Shown: positions 31,211-34,756 of the stretch, in pieces
How positions within the stretch are numbered: the stretch's first letter is position 1
Layout of the letters: every line of letters starts with the position of its first letter
Assembly (NCBI GenBank): GCA_023444705.1
Contig: JAEXMB010000073.1
Coordinates: 1-34,756 of the forward strand
DNA: 34,756 nt
Origin: Pseudomonadota bacterium
Lineage (GTDB): Bacteria; Pseudomonadota; Alphaproteobacteria; Micavibrionales; UBA2020
Reading direction: 5' to 3'
Translations under genes and position numbers: made by a program
The notes under the pieces: model-generated
Seen by the model: the letters and a program-made list of their open reading frames with translations, nothing else
Told to the model about the DNA's origin: nothing
Databases searched by the model: none

Positions 31211-31537
31211 TTACGCCTTTTTCATCATGATGGTATGGCGGACGACGGAAACCTGAACGCCATTGGCGATTTCCACGACGACTTCGTCATCATTGACCAG
31301 TTTGACCACGCTGCCGACGATACCGCCGGCGGTCACGACCTTGTCGCCCTTGGCCAGTGCTTGCAGCATGGTGCGGTGTTCGGTCATGCGCTTGTTCTGC
31401 GGGCGGATAACCATGATGTAGAAAATGAACAGGATCAGCACCAGTGGCAGCATCGACATAAAGATACTGGGTTGAGTCGCCGCGGTGGCTGCGGCGGCAT
31501 CGGCTGCTTCTTGGGCAAAAGCGGGGGAAATGAACAT
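31211..31537 (-). CDS. yajC: Preprotein translocase subunit YajC
   Basis: 108 residues. A short polar N-terminus (MFISPAFAQEAADAAAATAATQ) precedes one membrane helix at about 26-46 and the diagnostic IRPQNKRMTEHRTMLQALAKGDKVVTAGGIVGSV. It associates with SecDF in the inner membrane. First gene of yajC-secD-secF, divergent from ydbH. Confidence 0.97.
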   Translation of the reverse strand: MFISPAFAQEAADAAAATAATQPSIFMSMLPLVLILFIFYIMVIRPQNKRMTEHRTMLQALAKGDKVVTAGGIVGSVVKLVNDDEVVVEIANGVQVSVVRHTIMMKKA

Positions 31538-31592
31538 TGCGATTTACTCCGTGTAACTCTTTGGGCAGACTCAGTGTCTGACATGCTGGCCT

Positions 31593-31620
31593 ATAATGCG
31601 CCAAAGCATTGTAAATACAA
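31593..31620 (-). promoter_or_regulatory. Possible promoter of yajC-secDF
   Basis: On the minus strand TTGTAT (31615-31620) and CATTAT (31593-31598) are 16 bases apart in the 147-bp region between yajC and ydbH. The same DNA contains TATAAT read on the plus strand (31592-31597), which could serve as the -10 of ydbH, though no -35 is convincing. Confidence 0.4.
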
Positions 31621-31684
31621 GGGGAAAGCCCAACAAAACAGGTGTCGCACGCAATGCTGAGGCGACAAATGAAGTTTCTCGCAG

Positions 31685-34204
31685 ATGGCCATGAAAACGC
31701 TTAAAAAGAAGCATCTGATCATTTTTGGCGGCACGCTCGGTGTCGTCTTGTTTATCAGTGGCTTTTTTATCTTTGCTGAAAAACTGCTTGAGGTTGCTCT
31801 GGCCCGCAGCGGATTGCCGCAAAGCCATGTTGGTCGCATAGATTTTGCCTTGAATGGCACGGTTCTGACAAACGTAGAGCTGCCGCGCCTGGGTGTGAGC
31901 ATTGATGAGCTTCGCCTTTATGCGACCGCAGGTGACATCGGACATGCACGTCTTGGCAAAGTCATTATCAAAGGAATCCGCTGGCAACCGCTACAGGCGC
32001 ACCAGCCGCAAGCGTCATCGGAACCCCTCAATCTCGAAGGGCTGCGTCCGCTGCTGGCGGCTCTTGATACCTATAGCTCGCAAATCGAGATCGAGGACCT
32101 CACCCTCACCCCCGCCCCTGATATGCCGGCCATTACCGGCACAGGCACGATTTATGACCGCGGCGACCGCTACCAGATGAATTTCAGCTTTGCCACGCCG
32201 CAACCGCAGGCATCAGCGCCGCCGCCGCCTTTTTCCCTTGCCGCAACCGCGAGCGCCGATATCTTCAAAAGTACAGGCGCTGTCAAAGCGCAGGCCGATA
32301 TCACGCAAATCGACCTTTACATGCCACCAGCCCTCACCGCCAAGCGCGTCAGCGGCTGGATTACCTTTGATCTGCCCGCCGCCCCTGCGGCGGCGCCATT
32401 AATCGGCGCGCAGATAACCGCAGGTGCAATGCGGCTTTACGATATTCCGCTCAGCGACAATACCCTGACGGTTTCGGGCGACGCCGCTACGCTCAAGGCC
32501 GTGCTGGCGACACGCCTGCCGGAAAAATCGGGCAGCAAGGCAGGCAACGGCCTGCAGGCCGAAATATCGCTGGCCACGCTCCCTGCCGTGCAGACCCTTG
32601 AGGCCAGCCTAACCGCCACACTGAATGATCTGGAAACTCTGGGCCTTGCCAACGTTGGCGGCTCCGCCACCGTAGACGCGCGCTTGCAAGCGCAAAAGGA
32701 TAGCGGCGCGGCGCTGGGCGATCTTGCCGCCTATCGCGATATTGCAGGAACGGTGAATGTCGCCGCGCGCAAGCTTTCGCTTGCAGAAGCTTTTTCAAAC
32801 GCCACCGGCACACTTGCAGGCAAGATCGTTTTCGACCCTGCGGCTAAAAGAATTACCTTTGAAAATACCGCACCGCTTGCTTTTATCGCGCAGCGCGACA
32901 AGGCGACATGGTCGCTTGATACGCGCAAGTTCGTGGCGGTCTATGATGCCGCAAGCGCGAGTTATCATCTGGTCATGGCGCAAGCGGGCCTTGCGGCGCC
33001 TGCCTTTACGCTGGCCGATGGCCAGGCTGACATCACGGTCATGGATGGCGCCGCCCCCGTCGCCGAAGGCAAGCTGTCGGGAACGCTGTCCACGCCGCAT
33101 AAACCCGCCTATGTCGTTCCGCTGAAATTCGAAGCGACATTGAATTCCCTGTCCTCGCGCCAGCATACGACCGGTTTTAATATTGCCATCAACGGCGCCA
33201 ATGGCGCGCTGATGGTCAAGGCGCAAGGCAGCCATGACAGCTTGGCCAACAAGGGTGATATGCGCCTGCGGCTGGTACCGATAGAAATGATCGAAGGCGT
33301 GCATGCGCTTGATGAATTCTTTCCGGTGACGGGACAGTACCTGTCCGGCGTCACCGGCACCCTTGGCGCGCTGGCGCGCATGGAATGGCATAAAGACAAC
33401 AGCGGCACGTGGCAGGTCAGCCAGCGCGGACGGCTTTTGCTGCGCGATGTGGGCGCAACCTACAGCGATTTTCCGATTGTCGGCATTAACACGGTTCTTT
33501 CGTTTGACAGCCTGATGCCGCTGAGCTTCGCCCGCCAGCAGGTCGCGATCGGCGCTTTTACGGCGGGCCTGCCGTTGCAAAACGGACTGGTGACCATGAG
33601 CCTTGACGCGCAAAACCGCCTGTCGATCCATGACGGCACGATGGAAATGGCGGGCGGGCGGATCAAGGTGTCGCCCTTTACCCTTGATCTGGTCAAACAA
33701 CAGGGGGATATCGTTCTGTCGGCAGAAAACCTCGATCTGAAGCAGATTTTTGCCATTGCGCCGCTTGAAGGATTATCGGCCGAAGGGCGCATGCAGGGCC
33801 GGCTGCCCATCGCCATGCGCGCGGGCAATCTGACGCTCGATAAAGGCGAGCTGTCCAGCATCGGCGGCGGTGTCATTCGCTACAGCCCGCGCGAATTGCC
33901 GGCATTCCTTGCCGATGACACGAACCAGCACATCGTTGACCTGCGCACGGCACTGGCGAATTTCAACTTTTCCAGCCTGAAAATGGGTTTGCAGGGCGAT
34001 TTGCTGAAAGAACAGACGATCAACTTGAATATCGAAGGCAACAACCCAGATTTCTATGGCGGGCATCCGGTCAAACTGAATTTGAATGTGGAAGGCCCGC
34101 TGCAGAATATTGTAAGATACGCTCCGGGGAACGAAACCATCCCCGATGCGATACAAAAACAGTTCGAACAGTTCGAGGATGCCAATGCCACTGTTGCTCC
34201 CTAA
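31685..34204 (+). CDS. ydbH: YdbH-family inner-membrane-anchored AsmA-like protein
   Basis: 839 residues. One N-terminal membrane helix (about 10-30, LIIFGGTLGVVLFISGFFIFA) is followed by a long beta-rich periplasmic region typical of AsmA-like bridge proteins. The last 250 residues (IEMIEGVHALDEFFPVTGQYLSGVTGTLG through GGGVIRYSPRELPAF to GGHPVKLNLNVEGPLQNIVRY) are the YdbH C-terminal domain. In E. coli YdbH acts redundantly with TamB and YhdP to carry phospholipids to the outer membrane. The downstream ynbE and ydbL confirm the assignment. The start is ATG 31685 or 31691. It overlaps ynbE by 20 bases. Confidence 0.92.
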   Translation: MAMKTLKKKHLIIFGGTLGVVLFISGFFIFAEKLLEVALARSGLPQSHVGRIDFALNGTVLTNVELPRLGVSIDELRLYATAGDIGHARLGKVIIKGIRWQPLQAHQPQASSEPLNLEGLRPLLAALDTYSSQIEIEDLTLTPAPDMPAITGTGTIYDRGDRYQMNFSFATPQPQASAPPPPFSLAATASADIFKSTGAVKAQADITQIDLYMPPALTAKRVSGWITFDLPAAPAAAPLIGAQITAGAMRLYDIPLSDNTLTVSGDAATLKAVLATRLPEKSGSKAGNGLQAEISLATLPAVQTLEASLTATLNDLETLGLANVGGSATVDARLQAQKDSGAALGDLAAYRDIAGTVNVAARKLSLAEAFSNATGTLAGKIVFDPAAKRITFENTAPLAFIAQRDKATWSLDTRKFVAVYDAASASYHLVMAQAGLAAPAFTLADGQADITVMDGAAPVAEGKLSGTLSTPHKPAYVVPLKFEATLNSLSSRQHTTGFNIAINGANGALMVKAQGSHDSLANKGDMRLRLVPIEMIEGVHALDEFFPVTGQYLSGVTGTLGALARMEWHKDNSGTWQVSQRGRLLLRDVGATYSDFPIVGINTVLSFDSLMPLSFARQQVAIGAFTAGLPLQNGLVTMSLDAQNRLSIHDGTMEMAGGRIKVSPFTLDLVKQQGDIVLSAENLDLKQIFAIAPLEGLSAEGRMQGRLPIAMRAGNLTLDKGELSSIGGGVIRYSPRELPAFLADDTNQHIVDLRTALANFNFSSLKMGLQGDLLKEQTINLNIEGNNPDFYGGHPVKLNLNVEGPLQNIVRYAPGNETIPDAIQKQFEQFEDANATVAP

Positions 34205-34400
34205 CATTCCCCGCGGAATTATTGCGGCTTTTGTCGTCCTGCTGGCCGCCGCCTGCACGCCGACGGTCAAGGTTCAGGCGCCTGACAAGCCCATCGAAAT
34301 CAACATGAACATCAAGATCGAACAGGAAGTGCGCGTGAAGGTCGAAAAAGACCTCGATGCAGCCTTCGCGCAAGATCCCGAATTGTTCGGTAAAAAGTAA
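34185..34400 (+). CDS. ynbE: YnbE-family outer-membrane lipoprotein
   Basis: 71 residues. A signal peptide with core GIIAAFVVLLAAAC places a lipid-modified Cys at C24. The mature part TPTVKVQAPDKPIEINMNIKIEQEVRVKVEKDLDAAFAQDPELFG is the YnbE signature. In E. coli it assembles beta-sheet multimers that extend YdbH to the outer membrane. The ATG at 34185 is six bases after GAGG (34175-34178); the ATG at 34179 would leave no spacing. The 20-nt overlap with ydbH implies coupled translation. Confidence 0.93.
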   Translation: MPLLLPNIPRGIIAAFVVLLAAACTPTVKVQAPDKPIEINMNIKIEQEVRVKVEKDLDAAFAQDPELFGKK

Positions 34401-34418
34401 TCAAGGAGCATAGTTGAT

Positions 34419-34756
34419 ATGAAGTCATTTCTGATGAAATCGGTTGTCGCCTTTACGGCCCTGGTCCTCAGCGCGGGCATGGCGATGGCCAGCCTGACGG
34501 TCGACAGCGCCAAGCAACAAGGCCTTGTCGGCGAGCGTACCGACGGCACGCTTGGCATCGTCGCAGGCGCCACGCCCGAGGTGAATGCCCTTGTCAGCTC
34601 CACCAATCAGGAACGCATGGCCAAGTACAACGCCATCGCCGCCAAGAACGGCACTGGCGTGGCACAGGTGCAGGCGCTGGCGGGTAAAAAACTGATCGGT
34701 GCCGCGAAAACCGGCGAGTTTGTGCAGGGCGCTGACGGCAGCTGGCAACGCAAGTA
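34419..34756 (+). CDS. ydbL: YdbL-family periplasmic protein (stop codon cut by window edge)
   Basis: 112 residues are visible before the window ends in TA, the first two bases of what is probably the stop codon, so the coding region is effectively complete. A signal peptide (MKSFLMKSVVAFTALVLSAGMAMA) ends near residue 24. The mature part has ANA-like features of YdbL proteins: QGLVGERTDGTLGIV, NQERMAKYNAIAAKNG and GEFVQGADGSWQRK. In E. coli YdbL chaperones YnbE assembly. AAGGAG (34403-34408) lies 10 bases before the ATG. It is the third gene of ydbH-ynbE-ydbL. Confidence 0.92.
   Translation, partial: MKSFLMKSVVAFTALVLSAGMAMASLTVDSAKQQGLVGERTDGTLGIVAGATPEVNALVSSTNQERMAKYNAIAAKNGTGVAQVQALAGKKLIGAAKTGEFVQGADGSWQRK

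Noticed and set aside
30473..31660. Plus-strand open frame of 395 codons over secD and yajC
   Set aside because: Antisense shadow; the minus-strand genes are unambiguous.
33109..33700. Minus-strand open frames inside ydbH
   Set aside because: They overlap a large family-supported gene and have no ribosome sites or domains.
1..34756. CRISPR array, prophage, insertion sequence or defence island
   Set aside because: No regularly spaced repeats, transposase, integrase, phage structural gene or terminal inverted repeats of the right kind were found; the lone HNH protein belongs to a common chromosomal family.

Overview
The window is a densely packed chromosomal segment of an alphaproteobacterium. 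The evidence is the gene content and its neighbourhoods: ubiK-ybjN-proC, lgt-midA-pgeF, rplY-pth-ychF, yajC-secD-secF, a MucR/Ros-type regulator, an adenosine-kinase-like PfkB protein and an alphaproteobacterial HNH protein. Sense-strand codons are GC-rich, so many long antisense ORFs appear that I treat as shadows. I see no IS element, prophage, CRISPR array or rRNA. No gap between genes exceeds about 210 bases. This looks like ordinary core genome with a few unusual items.

Layout. 1-2.1 kb: tRNA-Leu(CAA) with its promoter, a YqaA/VTT membrane protein translationally coupled to dsbB, and a convergent HNH nuclease. 2.1-4.4 kb: an esterase, a HIG1-like membrane protein, an unrecognised soluble protein and a small lipoprotein. 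4.5-10.1 kb: a YejA-like peptide-binding protein behind an adenosine-kinase-like gene, a divergent TetR-like gene, and an OmpR/EnvZ-type two-component pair. 10.3-12.3 kb: ilvE, a family-6 uracil/hypoxanthine-DNA glycosylase and an unknown gene. 12.4-16.4 kb: a 2-methylcitrate-cycle cluster (prpD-prpB and prpC) with a 52-residue YjfB-like gene embedded on the opposite strand. 16.5-17.25 kb: mntP under a yybP-ykoY manganese riboswitch.

17.3-25.1 kb: housekeeping genes ychF, pth, rplY, prs, pgeF, midA and lgt on the minus strand, then ubiK, ybjN and proC on the plus strand. 25.1-28.6 kb: an unknown membrane protein, a malonic-semialdehyde-reductase-like / tsaB / mucR operon, and a degenerate polysaccharide deacetylase closed by a good terminator. 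28.65-31.5 kb: yajC-secD-secF. 31.7-34.76 kb: a ydbH-ynbE-ydbL operon (inner-to-outer membrane phospholipid transport); ydbL is cut by the window edge within its stop codon.

How they work together: several units serve the cell envelope (lgt, yajC-secDF, ydbH-ynbE-ydbL, pgeF, dsbB, envZ/ompR). Others serve propionate and branched-chain amino acid metabolism (prp, ilvE) or translation and tRNA (pth, ychF, rplY, tsaB, tRNA-Leu). The points most worth a second look are the riboswitch, a pgeF gene lacking a conserved segment at a perfect palindrome, a deacetylase without metal ligands, a MucR protein without the canonical zinc ligands, and the small gene inside the prp cluster.
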